DNA from: Desulfuromonadaceae bacterium
GTDB taxonomy: Bacteria; Desulfobacterota; Desulfuromonadia; Geobacterales; Pseudopelobacteraceae
Assembly: GCA_028686145.1 (NCBI GenBank)
Contig: JAQUCQ010000051.1
Coordinates: 1 to 13,041, forward strand
DNA: 13,041 nt
Reading direction: 5' to 3'
Below, in pieces: positions 12,159 through 13,041 of this stretch. The notes under the pieces are model-generated. The model was not told the DNA's origin and searched no databases. It saw only the letters and a program-made list of their open reading frames with translations. The stretch's first letter is position 1. Each line of letters begins with the position of its first letter. Made by a program: the position numbers and the translations under genes.

Positions 12159-13041
12159 ATGACGGAATACAGACCACTACAGCAGCTGCCTGATCCTGCC
12201 GGATATAAAGCCGGTGACGTGCTGGTGTTGGTAGGGGAACTATTTGGACGCGGCTATGCTAACGGCTTGGTTGACGAAGCCAAACGGGTGGGCATGACAG
12301 TAATCGGCACAACAGTCGGGCGCAGGAGTAGTGACGGGACATTGAGGCCGCTTACGGCAGAAGAGCTGGTTGAAGCAGAAACAGTGCTGGGCGGACAGAT
12401 TATTAATATTCCACTGGAAGCCGGCTTTGACATGGAAACCGTTGACGGCGTCCCTTCGATAGCTGAACAGCTGAAAAAAGCACGGCCGGATGACTTTGCA
12501 ACCATCAGCTTTATCGAAGGAAGCATCGAAAAAGCACGCGCAGCAGGAAGTACCCGGTTCCGCTCCCATCTAGCTCAACTGGAAGCAGAACTGCTCAAGC
12601 GCATACCGGCTGATGCCAACATCCACCTTGCCCATTCCATGGCAGGTGGTATTCCGCGCGCCCGTGTGTTCATGCCACTCCTAAACCGGATATTCAAAGG
12701 CACCGGCGACAAATTCCTGTCATCCGAGATTTTCTGGAACAGCCCGCTTGGCCAGCTCTGTAATATCAGCTTCAACGAAGTAACAGCCGACACGTTCCGC
12801 TATCTGATTGAAGGCACTGCCACCCTGCGCACACGGAATACCAGCGCAGGAAGCAAGGTCTGTTACTCTGCATACGGCTACCACGGCACGGGCGTGTCGA
12901 TAAACGGCGACTATTGCTGGCAGTCCTATACCCCGTATGTGCAAGGTTTTGCCAAGATGCGGCTTGAAGATATCGCTGCCGAGGCCACAGCTGCAGATAT
13001 TCACGCGACAGTCTACAACTGCCCGGAAATTCAGACGAATT
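12159..13041 (+). CDS. Rossmann-like NAD(P)-binding reductase-type protein, partial (possible FabMG family)
   Basis: The frame is open from the ATG at 12159 to the window edge (294 codons; the 3' end is missing). GGGGGA shortly before the ATG serves as ribosome site. Near the N-terminus, DVLVLVGELFGRGYANGL (20-37) is a strand, Gly-rich loop and helix of Rossmann type. VIGTTVGRR (48-56) ends in Arg residues where NADP-preferring enzymes bind the phosphate. Other well-conserved-looking segments are IINIPLEAGFDM (81-92), AHSMAGGIPRARVFMPLLNR (158-177) and CYSAYGYHGTG (235-245). I recall a conserved bacterial family of this appearance that carries the database name FabMG enoyl-ACP reductase; this is moderate recall, and the activity should not be taken as shown. 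It diverges from hypE across 133 bases. The downstream part would show whether the family's usual length is reached. Confidence 0.7.
   Translation, partial: MTEYRPLQQLPDPAGYKAGDVLVLVGELFGRGYANGLVDEAKRVGMTVIGTTVGRRSSDGTLRPLTAEELVEAETVLGGQIINIPLEAGFDMETVDGVPSIAEQLKKARPDDFATISFIEGSIEKARAAGSTRFRSHLAQLEAELLKRIPADANIHLAHSMAGGIPRARVFMPLLNRIFKGTGDKFLSSEIFWNSPLGQLCNISFNEVTADTFRYLIEGTATLRTRNTSAGSKVCYSAYGYHGTGVSINGDYCWQSYTPYVQGFAKMRLEDIAAEATAADIHATVYNCPEIQTN

Overview
The window reads as a chromosomal segment of a Gram-negative anaerobe of the Desulfuromonadales/Geobacter type. This is inferred from the style of several proteins: a TIDNFRNFF-type histidine kinase, a short ArgA-like acetyltransferase ending in a Cys-rich tail, a HypE hydrogenase-maturation protein, and a groESL operon under a CIRCE element. 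It is not established by a database search. Most genes look like housekeeping or core metabolic genes. No tRNA, rRNA, CRISPR array, insertion sequence or prophage gene was seen.

Layout. Bases 1-84 hold a short dyad and a very AT-rich stretch, joined to a histidine-kinase gene that has lost its 5' part (85-600). A strong two-way hairpin terminator (621-665) separates it from convergent bcp (774-1235, minus), a thiol peroxidase. Next on the minus strand is an exported NodB-like polysaccharide deacetylase (1376-2170). It diverges from a radical SAM protein of unknown function (2349-3674, plus). The groES-groEL operon (3850-5868) follows, with a sigma-70 type promoter, a perfect CIRCE operator and a UUCG-loop terminator.

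The plus-strand genes 6010-9318 are, in order, a small cupin, ferrochelatase hemH (ATGA overlap with the cupin), an exported cyclophilin, a LUD-domain protein with a four-Cys tail, and a ComF-type phosphoribosyltransferase. A promoter candidate just after hemH suggests that cyclophilin-LUD-comF form a separate unit. After a 222-base non-coding stretch with two dyads comes an Rrf2/IscR-type regulator (9541-10017).

A second two-way terminator (10023-10065) separates the regulator from a convergent minus-strand operon, hypE - ybaK - short-ArgA-like acetyltransferase (12025 down to 10063). Diverging from hypE at the right edge is a Rossmann-like reductase-type protein (12159 onward, cut by the window end).

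How the genes relate: protein folding and stress (groESL, cyclophilin, Bcp, YbaK tRNA editing) and metal cofactors (ferrochelatase, HypE, Rrf2 Fe-S sensing) recur, but only short operons are supported. No clearly new multi-gene system is visible. The best candidates for new biology are the radical SAM protein, the LUD protein with its Cys cluster, the cupin-hemH pair, and the dyad in the leader of the Rrf2 gene.
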